Source of the DNA: Polynucleobacter sp. MWH-Aus1W21
Lineage (GTDB): Bacteria > Pseudomonadota > Gammaproteobacteria > Burkholderiales > Burkholderiaceae
Reading direction: 5' to 3'
Length of the DNA: 64,000 nucleotides
Assembly (NCBI RefSeq): GCF_018687275.1
Contig: NZ_CP061287.1
Span: 744,001 to 808,000 of the forward strand
Under the pieces are notes generated by a model, which searched no databases, was not told where the DNA came from, and saw only the letters and a program-made list of their open reading frames with translations. Position numbers and translations under genes: made by a program. How positions within the stretch are numbered: the stretch's first letter is position 1; each line of letters begins with the position of its first letter. Shown here one piece after another: positions 17,056 through 25,467 of this stretch.

Positions 17056-18663
17056 ATGAGTCAAATAATTGAAATCAAAGTTCCGGATATCGGCGATTAC
17101 AAAGATGTACCGGTGATTGAAGTATTGGTTAAAGCAGGCGATAAGATTGAGAAAGAACAATCCATCGTGGTACTTGAATCTGATAAAGCCACCATGGATG
17201 TTCCTTCATCACACTCTGGCATCGTCAAAGAGGTCAAAGTAAAGATAGGGGACAGCCTTTCCGAAGGTTCTGTTGTCATTACCTTGGAAGAGGGTGCAGC
17301 AGCTGCTGCATCAGTACCAGCAGCTAGCGCTCCCGCAGCAGCACCAGCTGCGGCACCAGTCAGCACTGGCGGATCGCCAATTGAAATCAAAGTTCCAGAT
17401 ATCGGCGACTACAAAGATGTACCGGTAATTGAGGTTTTGGTAAAGGTCGGCGACAAGGTTGAAAAAGAGCAGTCCATCGTTGTGCTTGAATCTGATAAAG
17501 CCACTATGGACGTTCCTTCATCACACTCTGGCGTTGTGAAAGAAGTCAAAGTTAAAGTTGGCGACAATCTTTCTGAAGGATCAGTGGTTGTGATCTTGGA
17601 AGGTGGGTCTTCTGTTTCCGCTCCCTCTCCAGTTGCTGTCAGCGCAGCACCTGCGGTACCAGCAGCTAAAGCTGTTGAGCCTCCGATTGCAAGAGCGCCA
17701 GCACCGCCTCCGCTGAGCAACACTCCTCCGCCAGTAGAAACAGCGGTGAGTCACGCTAGCCCTTCTGTGCGTAAGTTTGCGCGCGAGCTAGGCGTCACGA
17801 TTGATCAAGTTAAAGGATCGGGCCCTAAAGGCCGCATTACTCAAGAAGATGTGCAAGCATTTGTCAAGGCGGCGATGAGTGGCGGAGCGGGAAGTCCTGC
17901 GGCAGCCTCTAGTGGTGGCAGTTTAGGTGGCTTGAATCTCATTCCTTGGCCGAAAGTCGATTTCACGAAGTTTGGTGAGATTGAGCGTCAACCACTAAAT
18001 CGTATTAAGAAACTCACAGCAGCCAATTTGGGCCGTAACTGGGTCATGATTCCAGCTGTGACGTATCACGAAGATGCTGACATTACCGACTTAGAGGCAT
18101 TCCGCGTTCTCACCAATAAAGAGAATGAGAAGAAGGGCGTCAAGATTACGATGCTTGCTTTCTTAATGAAGGCCGCAGTAGCAGCATTGAAAAAATACCC
18201 CGAGTTCAATAGCTCATTAGATGGTGATGATCTAATTCTGAAGAAATACTTCAATATCGGTTTTGCTGCAGACACTCCTACCGGTCTAGTTGTTCCGGTA
18301 ATTAAAGATGCGGATAAAAAAGGTATCTTTGAATTGGCTAAAGAAACTTCAGAGCTAGCAGCGCTCGCACGTGATGGCAAATTAAAGCCCGATCAAATGC
18401 AGGGTGCGAGCTTTACGATTTCATCACTAGGCGGTATTGGTGGTACGTATTTCTCACCCATCGTTAATGCGCCTGAAGTAGCCATCATGGGCGTTAGTAA
18501 GGCTGCAATGAAGCCGGTATGGGATGGTAAGCAGTTTGTACCACGCCTCATTTGCCCATTGTCTTTGTCAGCAGATCATCGCGTGATTGACGGTGCTTTG
18601 GCTACTCGCTTCAATGTTTACATTGCTCAGCTCTTGGCCGACTTCCGTCGCGCTAGTCTGTAA
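17056..18663 (+). CDS. aceF: Dihydrolipoamide acetyltransferase (PDH E2), two lipoyl domains
   Basis: Core of the pyruvate dehydrogenase complex; transfers acetyl from lipoyl-lysine to CoA. Two lipoyl domains carry the lipoylation motif ESDKATMDV at Lys44 and Lys148. They are linked by Ala/Pro-rich flexible segments to a peripheral-subunit-binding domain at about 234-270 (SPSVRKFARELGV). The catalytic domain runs from about 300 to 535 with DHRVIDG (His508, Asp512). The two lipoyl domains are very similar in protein and DNA, indicating tandem duplication (see repeat entries). Length 535 residues. Confidence 0.98.
   Translation: MSQIIEIKVPDIGDYKDVPVIEVLVKAGDKIEKEQSIVVLESDKATMDVPSSHSGIVKEVKVKIGDSLSEGSVVITLEEGAAAAASVPAASAPAAAPAAAPVSTGGSPIEIKVPDIGDYKDVPVIEVLVKVGDKVEKEQSIVVLESDKATMDVPSSHSGVVKEVKVKVGDNLSEGSVVVILEGGSSVSAPSPVAVSAAPAVPAAKAVEPPIARAPAPPPLSNTPPPVETAVSHASPSVRKFARELGVTIDQVKGSGPKGRITQEDVQAFVKAAMSGGAGSPAAASSGGSLGGLNLIPWPKVDFTKFGEIERQPLNRIKKLTAANLGRNWVMIPAVTYHEDADITDLEAFRVLTNKENEKKGVKITMLAFLMKAAVAALKKYPEFNSSLDGDDLILKKYFNIGFAADTPTGLVVPVIKDADKKGIFELAKETSELAALARDGKLKPDQMQGASFTISSLGGIGGTYFSPIVNAPEVAIMGVSKAAMKPVWDGKQFVPRLICPLSLSADHRVIDGALATRFNVYIAQLLADFRRASL
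17068..17295 (+). repeat. Lipoyl-domain tandem repeat, copy 1 (inside aceF)
   Basis: This 228-base segment is closely matched by 17380-17607, including long identical runs around the motif for GDYKDVPVIEVLVK and the lipoylation site. It reflects duplication of one lipoyl domain within aceF. Confidence 0.85.
17380..17607 (+). repeat. Lipoyl-domain tandem repeat, copy 2 (inside aceF)
   Basis: Second copy of the 228-base lipoyl-domain unit, offset 312 bases from copy 1. Differences are mostly third-position or conservative (for example Lys-Ala-Gly versus Lys-Val-Gly). Confidence 0.85.
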
Positions 18664-18672
18664 GGGGAATTC

Positions 18673-20457
18673 ATGGCTAAGCAAACAATTCTCGTTCCAG
18701 ATATTGGTGACTATTCCGATGTACCTGTCATTGAAGTGCTGGTGAAAGTCGGCGACGTTATTGAAAAAGAGCAACCACTCTTGGTGCTCGAATCAGACAA
18801 AGCAACAATGGAAGTGCCAGCAGATGCTGCAGGCACTATCACTAGTATTGCAGTGAAGTTGGGCGATAAGGTTGGCAAAGGTTCTGTGATTGCAGAAATC
18901 GAAGCAAGTGGTGCGGCGCCTACCGCTAAAACTGCTGCAGCTCCTGTGGCACCAGCTCCCGCTGCTCCAACAATGACCGCCGCACCTGCACCAGTAGCAG
19001 GGCAGTACAGCGGCAAGGTAGATCATGAATGCGAAGTATTAGTTCTAGGTGCCGGTCCTGGCGGCTATAGCGCAGCGTTTCGTAGTGCTGACTTAGGTAT
19101 GAATACCGTTTTAGTAGAGCGTTACCCAACTTTGGGTGGCGTTTGCTTGAATGTCGGTTGTATTCCATCTAAAGCATTGCTCCACACCACTTCAGTGATG
19201 GATGAAGTGAAGACCATGGCAAAGCATGGCATTACCTTTGGCGCGCCGAAGATCGAGATTGATCAATTGCGTGGTTACAAAGAATCTGTCATTGCCAAAT
19301 TAACTGGTGGTCTTGCTGGAATGGCAAAGGCTCGCAAAGTCAAAGTAGTTCGTGGCCTGGGTAAGTTTTTAGATGCGAACCATGTCGAGGTTGAGTTAAC
19401 CGACGGTACTGGCCAAGACCTCACTGGTAAAAAAGAAGTGGTGCGCTTTCAGAAGGCCATCATCGCTGCTGGTAGTCAGCCAGTGAAGTTGCCTTTCTTG
19501 CCAGAAGATCCACGTATTGTGGATAGTACGGGCGCACTATTGCTCAAGAGTATCCCAAAGCGTATGTTGGTAATCGGTGGTGGCATTATTGGTCTAGAGA
19601 TGGCGACTGTTTACAGCACGCTGGGCTCACGTATTGATATTGCCGAGATGATGGACGGCCTTATGGCTGGTGCAGATCGTGATTTAGAAAAAGTCTGGGA
19701 GAAGTTCAACGCCGGACGTTTTGAAAAAATCATGCTCAAGACTCGCGCAGCGAAAGCTGAAGTCAAGCCGGATGGTATTCAAGTTTCCTTTGAGGGTGAG
19801 AATGCGCCAGCTGAACCGCAAACCTATGACTTGGTATTAGTTGCAGTAGGACGCACTCCAAATGGCAAGAAGATTGATGCTGGTAAAGCAGGCGTGCAGG
19901 TAGATGAGCGCGGCTTTATTCCAGTGGATAAGCAAATGCGTACTAATGTCCCCAATATTTTTGCAATTGGTGACTTAGTTGGTCAGCCGATGTTGGCTCA
20001 TAAGGCAGTGCATGAAGGTCACGTTGCTGCCGAAGCAGCTGCTGGCGAAAAGTCTTATTTCGATGCGAAGCAAATTCCATCGGTTGCCTATACTGATCCT
20101 GAGGTAGCTTGGGCCGGTCTGACAGAAGAGCAGTGCAAGGCTCAAGGCATCGCTTACGAGAAGGGCTTATTCCCTTGGGCAGCTAGTGGTCGCGCAATTG
20201 CTAATGGACGTGATGAAGGTTTTACTAAACTCATATTTGATGCAACTACCCATCGCATTATTGGCGGCGGTATTGTGGGCACACACGCTGGTGATTTAAT
20301 TGGTGAAGTATGTTTGGCTATTGAGATGGGCGCTGATGCTGTGGATATTGGTAAGACTATTCATCCACACCCAACGCTTGGCGAATCAGTAGGTCTAGCA
20401 GCTGAAGCAGCACACGGTCATTGCACCGACCTGCCACCAGTGAAAAAGAAATCCTAA
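18673..20457 (+). CDS. lpdA: Dihydrolipoamide dehydrogenase with N-terminal lipoyl domain (PDH E3)
   Basis: FAD enzyme that reoxidises dihydrolipoamide using NAD+. Unlike the compact E. coli Lpd, this 594-residue protein begins with its own lipoyl domain (ESDKATMEV, Lys43) and an Ala/Pro linker. The flavoprotein then starts near residue 118 with VLVLGAGPGGYSAAF. The redox disulfide is Cys158/Cys163 (GVCLNVGCIPSK); the NAD motif is VIGGGIIGLEMA and the C-terminal base is in HPHPTLGES. The lipoyl-E3 fusion is known in several betaproteobacteria. It is followed by a strong terminator. Confidence 0.97.
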   Translation: MAKQTILVPDIGDYSDVPVIEVLVKVGDVIEKEQPLLVLESDKATMEVPADAAGTITSIAVKLGDKVGKGSVIAEIEASGAAPTAKTAAAPVAPAPAAPTMTAAPAPVAGQYSGKVDHECEVLVLGAGPGGYSAAFRSADLGMNTVLVERYPTLGGVCLNVGCIPSKALLHTTSVMDEVKTMAKHGITFGAPKIEIDQLRGYKESVIAKLTGGLAGMAKARKVKVVRGLGKFLDANHVEVELTDGTGQDLTGKKEVVRFQKAIIAAGSQPVKLPFLPEDPRIVDSTGALLLKSIPKRMLVIGGGIIGLEMATVYSTLGSRIDIAEMMDGLMAGADRDLEKVWEKFNAGRFEKIMLKTRAAKAEVKPDGIQVSFEGENAPAEPQTYDLVLVAVGRTPNGKKIDAGKAGVQVDERGFIPVDKQMRTNVPNIFAIGDLVGQPMLAHKAVHEGHVAAEAAAGEKSYFDAKQIPSVAYTDPEVAWAGLTEEQCKAQGIAYEKGLFPWAASGRAIANGRDEGFTKLIFDATTHRIIGGGIVGTHAGDLIGEVCLAIEMGADAVDIGKTIHPHPTLGESVGLAAEAAHGHCTDLPPVKKKS

Positions 20458-20478
20458 GTCACGCTATATGCACAAAAC

Positions 20479-20506
20479 AAAAGCCCCGAGTAATCGGGGC
20501 TTTTTT
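20479..20506 (+). terminator. Rho-independent terminator after lpdA
   Basis: Stem GCCCCGA/TCGGGGC with loop GTAA, preceded by four A and followed by six T. The central 26 bases are identical to the hairpin at 26483-26508 on the far side of the accessory block. It can also end the minus-strand gene at 20541-20915. Confidence 0.9.
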
Positions 20507-20540
20507 ACTTCAATTTAAGTGGCTATGGTGAATAAAGCTT

Positions 20541-20915
20541 TTATGAGATGAGCATGGCATTTAGCTCACGAATGCGCTCATCCACATAGTAGCCTCCGCA
20601 TTCTGTATATCGAAGGTACTTGCATCCACAATGCTTGCATACATACACATCAGACTTGTTATACGGGTGATAAGGGATTGAGATAGGGGCATCCTTAGAC
20701 CAGATCGTCATTCCCTTGGAGAGATCTTCCTCCCAGCACTCTGGGGCATCCTCCACCCTAAGAGTCCCGATGCACTCTAGAGAATCTGTTAGAAAACCAC
20801 CAGGGACACTTTCCCAGCCTACGCAGCTCAGCGATTGGCAGTCAGGACATTTATCTTTGGAGTCAAAAGACTTGGCCACGTTTAGTAGCTCTTCTCTGTT
20901 GAGGCTTTTGGGCAT
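20541..20915 (-). CDS. Hypothetical zinc-ribbon-like protein
   Basis: I do not recognise this 124-residue protein. It has a CPDC pair (Cys23/Cys26) with Cys31, and a second CKHC pair (Cys93/Cys96) followed by Cys98 and Cys106. Two CxxC knuckles about 70 residues apart suggest a small metal-binding fold, with a tyrosine-rich segment after the second. No signal peptide or membrane helix is present. It lies alone on the minus strand at the edge of the accessory block, facing the lpdA terminator; a ribosome site is not obvious. Zinc binding is inferred from cysteine spacing only. Confidence 0.6.
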   Translation of the reverse strand: MPKSLNREELLNVAKSFDSKDKCPDCQSLSCVGWESVPGGFLTDSLECIGTLRVEDAPECWEEDLSKGMTIWSKDAPISIPYHPYNKSDVYVCKHCGCKYLRYTECGGYYVDERIRELNAMLIS

Positions 20916-21021
20916 TTAAGGAGATTTTGTATAAAAATGTGCTGAGTGAGGTATATTTTTACTAAAGAACAGATCTTAGCCTATACATGAACTAAATAGG
21001 CGAGAAAGAGGGACTATAAAA

Positions 21022-21990
21022 ATGAAGAGACAGATATTTCTAGGGGTAGGGATTTACTTATCTCTATTGGCATTCAACGTAATAGCGCAAGGCTCATATC
21101 CGTGTACAACGGTTAAATTTGTATCGCCATACCCTCCCGGGGGAACAACCGATATCTTGGCAAGAATATTTGCTCCAGGTTTGGCTAAACAGCTAGGCAC
21201 TAACGTTATTGTTGAAAATAAAGGTGGCGCTAGTAGCAACATTGGAACAGAGTATGTGGCTAATTCAGCCTCAGATGGTTGTACGCTTTTGCTTGGGAAC
21301 AATACTGGCATCGTAATCAATCAAAATTTATATAAGCTAAAAATTAACCCCTCAAAAGATTTGGCAGCAGTTGCAGAGGTTGCCTCGGTTCCTCTGGTTC
21401 TTTATGTGAACTCATCAGTCCCAGCAAATAATGTCAACGAGCTAATTGAGCTAATCAAAAATAATCCAGGTAAATATAGCTACGCTTCAGGCGGTAGTGG
21501 CAGTCCACAACACTTAATGGGGGAGATGCTAAAGTTAGAAAAGCAACTTGATCTTACCCATATACCTTATAGAGGTCAGGGCCCAGCGATGGCTGACGTC
21601 CTCGCTGGGCAGGTACCAATTGCATTTGAGACAACAACCGCGATTGCCGCTCAGATGTCATCTGGACGCATACGAGTACTTGCAACCACCGGCGCGGTAA
21701 GGCCCAAAAACTTTCCAAATGTACCAACTATGAAAGAGCTTGGCTACAGCAGCTTTGTCATTGAAAACTGGTATGGAATATTCGTAGCAGCCAAAACCCC
21801 ATCTGTTCTGATTGCTAGATTAAATAAGGCAATTAATGTAGTAATGAAAGAGCCAGAAGTTGCTGCAAGTCTTAACAAGATGGGATCAAGTGACGTAGCG
21901 GGTACACCAGAACAATTTACCCAATTTATCAATAAAGAGATCCCTTACTGGGAATCATTGGTGAAACGCACTGGCGCAACGGTTGATTGA
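21022..21990 (+). CDS. Bug/TctC-type periplasmic solute-binding protein (first of three)
   Basis: Extracytoplasmic receptor of the tripartite tricarboxylate transporter (TctC/Bug) family, 322 residues with a signal peptide ending near VIAQG (about residue 24). Family signatures: SPYPPGGTTDILAR, IPYRGQGPAMADVLAGQVP, and VPTMKELGY near the C-terminus. Cys28 and Cys87 may form a disulfide. It is strongly similar to the protein at 25468-26451 (same Cys pair), indicating duplication, and less similar to that at 22674-23624. No membrane TctA/TctB genes are nearby, so it is an orphan receptor; ligand unknown, probably a di- or tricarboxylate. Confidence 0.9.
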   Translation: MKRQIFLGVGIYLSLLAFNVIAQGSYPCTTVKFVSPYPPGGTTDILARIFAPGLAKQLGTNVIVENKGGASSNIGTEYVANSASDGCTLLLGNNTGIVINQNLYKLKINPSKDLAAVAEVASVPLVLYVNSSVPANNVNELIELIKNNPGKYSYASGGSGSPQHLMGEMLKLEKQLDLTHIPYRGQGPAMADVLAGQVPIAFETTTAIAAQMSSGRIRVLATTGAVRPKNFPNVPTMKELGYSSFVIENWYGIFVAAKTPSVLIARLNKAINVVMKEPEVAASLNKMGSSDVAGTPEQFTQFINKEIPYWESLVKRTGATVD

Positions 21991-22011
21991 ATAATTTAAG
22001 AGGAATTCAAC

Positions 22012-22677
22012 ATGAATAATGGATACGAAATCCAACCTAGAAAAGAAGCTTTTAAAGAGGGCATTGCAGCCTTAACAGGATTGGCAACCTCTATTGTTAG
22101 CGATGTATTGGGTAGAACTATTGGCGCGGTTGATATTTTGCCGGTAAATAAGTCACCAGTTTCTGTTTGTGGCAATGCGGTTACTGTTAGTGTTCGTTCA
22201 GGTGATAACTTGATGATTCATAAGGCGCTGCAAATCCTTCAGCCAGGCGATGTTCTGGTGGTGGATGGGGGTGGAGATATTTCACGAGCTTTGTTTGGTG
22301 AAATCATGATGACAGTCGCTAAATCAAGAGGGGCTGTTGGCGCAGTATTGGATGCTGCTATACGAGACGTGGAAGCATTTGAGAGGCATCAATTTCCTTG
22401 TTGGGCTCGCGGGGTCAATATGCGTGGACCATATAAGGATGGCCCTGGCAGCATAAATGTTCCGATTGCTATTGGGGGAATGGTTATTAATCCTGGCGAT
22501 ATCATTCTTGGCGATTGCGATGGAATTATTGCTTTGCCTCCTGGACTAGTGATGGAGGCTGTTCGACTTGGTCGGGAGAAAGAGGCTGTCGAGCGTAAAA
22601 CAATTCAATTAATTCACGATGGTAAATATGATGATTCATGGGTGGATATAAGCTTGAAGCAAAAGGGTGTGCTATGA
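22012..22677 (+). CDS. RraA/LigK-family aldolase-like protein (first copy)
   Basis: Member of the RraA / 4-hydroxy-4-methyl-2-oxoglutarate (HMG/CHA) aldolase fold, 221 residues. Seen: DVLGRTIGAVDILP in the N-terminal part, PGDVLVVDGGGD, and the key LDAAIRDVEAF segment, in which the Arg-Asp pair matches the metal/substrate residues of the aldolase family. It sits 21 bases after a Bug receptor gene and overlaps the next by ATGA, so the three are one translation-coupled unit. A class II pyruvate aldolase role fits the neighbouring 4-oxalomesaconate hydratase, but the substrate is not proven. Confidence 0.82.
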   Translation: MNNGYEIQPRKEAFKEGIAALTGLATSIVSDVLGRTIGAVDILPVNKSPVSVCGNAVTVSVRSGDNLMIHKALQILQPGDVLVVDGGGDISRALFGEIMMTVAKSRGAVGAVLDAAIRDVEAFERHQFPCWARGVNMRGPYKDGPGSINVPIAIGGMVINPGDIILGDCDGIIALPPGLVMEAVRLGREKEAVERKTIQLIHDGKYDDSWVDISLKQKGVL

Positions 22678-23624
22678 AGCTAAGAATTCTTTTTTCAATC
22701 TTATTGAGTGCGCTTGCTTTAAATTCACTGGCTGCATATCCAGATAAATCGATTAAGTTTTTAGTTCCCTGGCCTCCAGGCGGAGCAACCGATCAAGTAG
22801 CACGCATTTTGGCAATACCGCTAACCAAGGAGCTTGGTGTTTCTGTGTTTGTAGAAAACAAGGGTGGTGCCGGCGGCAATATTGGTACTCAAGCATTTTT
22901 ACAAGATAAGCCGGATGGCTATTCAATTTTGATGGCAACTAGCTCTACGAATGCGGCGGGTCCACACCTGTTTGCAAATCAAGGGTTTGATGCCTCTAAA
23001 GATTTCACGCCAGTGGTTTTGGTTTGCACCATTCCAAATATTATGGTTGTCCCAGCCTCTTCACCCTGGAATAGTCTTAAAGATTTGATGACCGATGCAA
23101 AACAAAACCCAGGCAAGTTTACTTACGGGTCTGCTGGTATTGGTGCCTCACAACATCTGGCGGGTGCGCAATTTAAAACGGTGACGGGTTTGGATATTCG
23201 TCATGTGCCCTATAAGGGTAGCGGTCCTGCAGCTTTGGATCTCATGGCAGGTCATATTGATATGATGCTAGATACAGGCTCTATGGCCAATATAAAAGGC
23301 GGCAAGTTAAAGGCGTTAGGTGTTGCTTCAGATAAGCGTATTCCTGAGTTACCTAATGTGCCAACGATGAAAGAAGCCGGAGTACCAATGGTAGCTAATG
23401 CCTGGTATGGCGTTATGTTGCCAGCGGGTGCGCCAAAAGACGTTACAGAAAAACTTAATGCGGCATTCAATAAGGTTTTGAAAGATCCCGAGGTACGTAA
23501 AAGTCTTCAGGGAATCGGCGCTCAGGTAGATGGAGGAACGGTTGCTGAATTTACAAAGTTCTCACAGTCTGAAATTAAGCGCTATGAAGGGATTGTCAAG
23601 ATGTCAGGGGCTCCTAAAGAGTAA
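22674..23624 (+). CDS. Bug/TctC-type periplasmic solute-binding protein (second of three)
   Basis: TctC-family receptor of 316 residues with a Sec signal peptide (about residues 1-20, ending LNSLAA). Motifs: VPWPPGGATDQVAR, VENKGGAGGNIG, HVPYKGSGPAALDLMAGHID and PNVPTMKEAGVP. I chose ATG 22674, which overlaps the preceding stop as ATGA and gives a clean signal peptide, over an in-frame ATG 36 bases upstream. It is the most divergent of the three receptors here and lacks the Cys pair of the other two, suggesting a different ligand. Confidence 0.9.
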   Translation: MKLRILFSILLSALALNSLAAYPDKSIKFLVPWPPGGATDQVARILAIPLTKELGVSVFVENKGGAGGNIGTQAFLQDKPDGYSILMATSSTNAAGPHLFANQGFDASKDFTPVVLVCTIPNIMVVPASSPWNSLKDLMTDAKQNPGKFTYGSAGIGASQHLAGAQFKTVTGLDIRHVPYKGSGPAALDLMAGHIDMMLDTGSMANIKGGKLKALGVASDKRIPELPNVPTMKEAGVPMVANAWYGVMLPAGAPKDVTEKLNAAFNKVLKDPEVRKSLQGIGAQVDGGTVAEFTKFSQSEIKRYEGIVKMSGAPKE

Positions 23625-23664
23625 ATTCAAAGAAGGAAATTGATTTCAGATTGATAGTTGCGGA

Positions 23665-23685
23665 AAATTTAGAGAAACTAAATTT
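23665..23685. promoter_or_regulatory. Inverted repeat before the LigJ-type gene
   Basis: AAATTTAG-AGAAA-CTAAATTT is a perfect 8-bp inverted repeat in the 132-bp gap between the second Bug gene and the hydratase gene. It could be an operator or a weak RNA hairpin; with no T run following, it is not a good terminator. Confidence 0.3.
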
Positions 23686-23756
23686 ATCCCTCAGGGCAAT
23701 ATCTTTGAGAGGAGTTCTCGCCTAACTAACTATGATCACCCTAAAGGAAAAAATAG

Positions 23757-24776
23757 ATGATTATTGATTGTCATGGCCATTACACTACAGCGCCAAAAGC
23801 ATTGAAAGCTTGGCGCGATGCGCAGGTTGCTAACTTAAATACACCTGAGCTGGGCCCTAAGATATCGGATTTAAAAATAAGTGATGATGAAATTCGGGAA
23901 TCTATCGAATTAAATCAACTAGCTAGAATGAAAGAGCGGGGCATTGATGTCACGATCTTTTCGCCCCAGGCAAGCTTTATGACTCATCATATCGGTGATT
24001 TTAATACCTCGGCAACTTGGGCAGCCCTTTGTAATGAACTCGTCTATCGAGTAACGCAATTGTTTCCCCAAAATTTTGTTGGGGCGGCAATGCTGCCTCA
24101 GTCACCTGGCGTGGATATCAGCACTTGCTTGCCTGAAATGCGTAAATGTATTAAGGAGTATGGCTTTGTAGGCATTAATCTCAATCCTGATCCTTCTGGC
24201 GGACATTGGCGGGACCCGCCACTAAGCCATGAATACTGGCATCCGATTTACAAAGAAATGATTGCCTTGGATGTGCCCGCGATGATTCATGTGAGTACGA
24301 GTTGTAATGACTGCTTCCATACCACTGGTGCGCATTATTTAAATGCTGATACGACAGCTTTTATGCAATGCTTAACTTCTGATTTGTTTGAGCAGTTTCC
24401 TGCCTTACGATTCTTAATTCCACATGGGGGTGGGGCGGTGCCTTATCACTGGGGTCGATTTAGGGGTCTGGCAAAGGATATGGATATCCCAGACATTAAC
24501 CAGAAGCTTCTTAATAATATTTATTTTGATACTTGCGTCTATCACCAGCCGGGCATCAACTTGCTGACAGAGGTTATTCCAGTTAAAAATATTCTATTTG
24601 CATCAGAAACGTTTGGAGCCGTCAAAGATATCGATCCCGATACTGGATTCTTTTTTGATGATACCCGTCGCTATCTCAATGCTGTTGATGGATTAAGCGA
24701 CAAAGAAAAGGAAATGATTTTTGAAGGTAACGCTCGCAAGATATTTTCTAGAATTAATAACAGAATTTCAAATTGA
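23757..24776 (+). CDS. ligJ: 4-oxalomesaconate hydratase (LigJ-type amidohydrolase)
   Basis: Amidohydrolase-superfamily enzyme, 339 residues, expected to hydrate 4-oxalomesaconate to 4-carboxy-4-hydroxy-2-oxoadipate in the protocatechuate 4,5-cleavage/gallate route. The N-terminus IIDCHGHYT supplies His6 and His8. His178 (MIHVST), His223 (IPHGGGAVPYHWGRF) and Glu284 (FASETFG) fall at positions I recall for the metal ligands and active site of Sphingobium LigJ. A long stretch near CVYHQPGINLL is also highly conserved with LigJ. AAGGA precedes the ATG. An aldolase gene follows directly, matching the next pathway step. No ring-cleavage dioxygenase is in the window. Confidence 0.85.
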   Translation: MIIDCHGHYTTAPKALKAWRDAQVANLNTPELGPKISDLKISDDEIRESIELNQLARMKERGIDVTIFSPQASFMTHHIGDFNTSATWAALCNELVYRVTQLFPQNFVGAAMLPQSPGVDISTCLPEMRKCIKEYGFVGINLNPDPSGGHWRDPPLSHEYWHPIYKEMIALDVPAMIHVSTSCNDCFHTTGAHYLNADTTAFMQCLTSDLFEQFPALRFLIPHGGGAVPYHWGRFRGLAKDMDIPDINQKLLNNIYFDTCVYHQPGINLLTEVIPVKNILFASETFGAVKDIDPDTGFFFDDTRRYLNAVDGLSDKEKEMIFEGNARKIFSRINNRISN

Positions 24777-24787
24777 GTTGGAGCATG

Positions 24788-25459
24788 ATGAGATCCGAAG
24801 AGTTTGATCAAATTTATAGGGGGCGTTTAGAAAAATTAGCGACCTCCAATTTAAGTGATGCATTGGATAGGCTTGGAATCACTGCTGCCGTGATCGGCAT
24901 TATTCCTCAATGGGGCAAGACTAAAGTAATTGGTAGGGCAATTACGATTCGCATGATTGCCGCTGGTGCAGCGCAAAGCAAGGCGCATCTTGGTGTCGAT
25001 GCTATCTTCTCCGCATCCCCTGGGGATGTCATTGTGATTGATAACCGCGGAGATCTGAATAATAACTGCTGGGGTGAAATTCTTTCAATGGGAGCTTTGA
25101 AAAAGAAGATCTCTGGCGTGATAGTTGATGGTGCGGTTCGTGATGTAGATACCTGTGAAGAGTTTGGCTTTCCAGTGCATGCAAGGGGTACAGTTCCAAT
25201 TACTGCTCGAGGTCGAATTGTTCAGGAGGCATGGAATATCCCTATAAGGGTCGGGAATATTCCCGTACTGCCTGGCGATGTGATTGTTGCTGATGTTAAT
25301 GGAGTAGTGGCCATTCCTGCTGCTAAGCTTAGTGAAGTATTGGATGCGGCAGAGGTTATTGCTGCGAAAGAGTTGGCAATGGTTGATGCCCTAAGAGAGG
25401 GGCAATCAATTATTGATGTTGATAAGCAATTTAATTACGAGCAGATGTTAAAAAGTTAG
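24788..25459 (+). CDS. 4-carboxy-4-hydroxy-2-oxoadipate aldolase-like (RraA/LigK family)
   Basis: RraA-fold class II pyruvate aldolase family, 223 residues from the chosen start. Motifs: LSDALDRLGI, SPGDVIVIDNRGD, WGEILSMGALKK and VIVDGAVRDVDTCEEFGFPV, with the conserved Gly-x-x-Arg-Asp. Directly after a LigJ-type hydratase it most likely cleaves 4-carboxy-4-hydroxy-2-oxoadipate to oxaloacetate and pyruvate. ATG 24788 is preferred because GGAG at 24780-24783 is too close to ATG 24785; a TTG at 24773 overlapping the ligJ stop is also possible. It differs clearly from the RraA paralogue at 22012. Confidence 0.85.
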   Translation: MRSEEFDQIYRGRLEKLATSNLSDALDRLGITAAVIGIIPQWGKTKVIGRAITIRMIAAGAAQSKAHLGVDAIFSASPGDVIVIDNRGDLNNNCWGEILSMGALKKKISGVIVDGAVRDVDTCEEFGFPVHARGTVPITARGRIVQEAWNIPIRVGNIPVLPGDVIVADVNGVVAIPAAKLSEVLDAAEVIAAKELAMVDALREGQSIIDVDKQFNYEQMLKS

Positions 25460-25467
25460 GAGCTGAT

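Noticed and set aside
17409..17723. Long open frame antisense to aceF (also 17097-17390, 18066-18380 and 18711-19016)
   Set aside because: These frames mirror repetitive, Ala/Val-rich lipoyl and linker coding sequence; their products are low-complexity and lack ribosome sites or known motifs.
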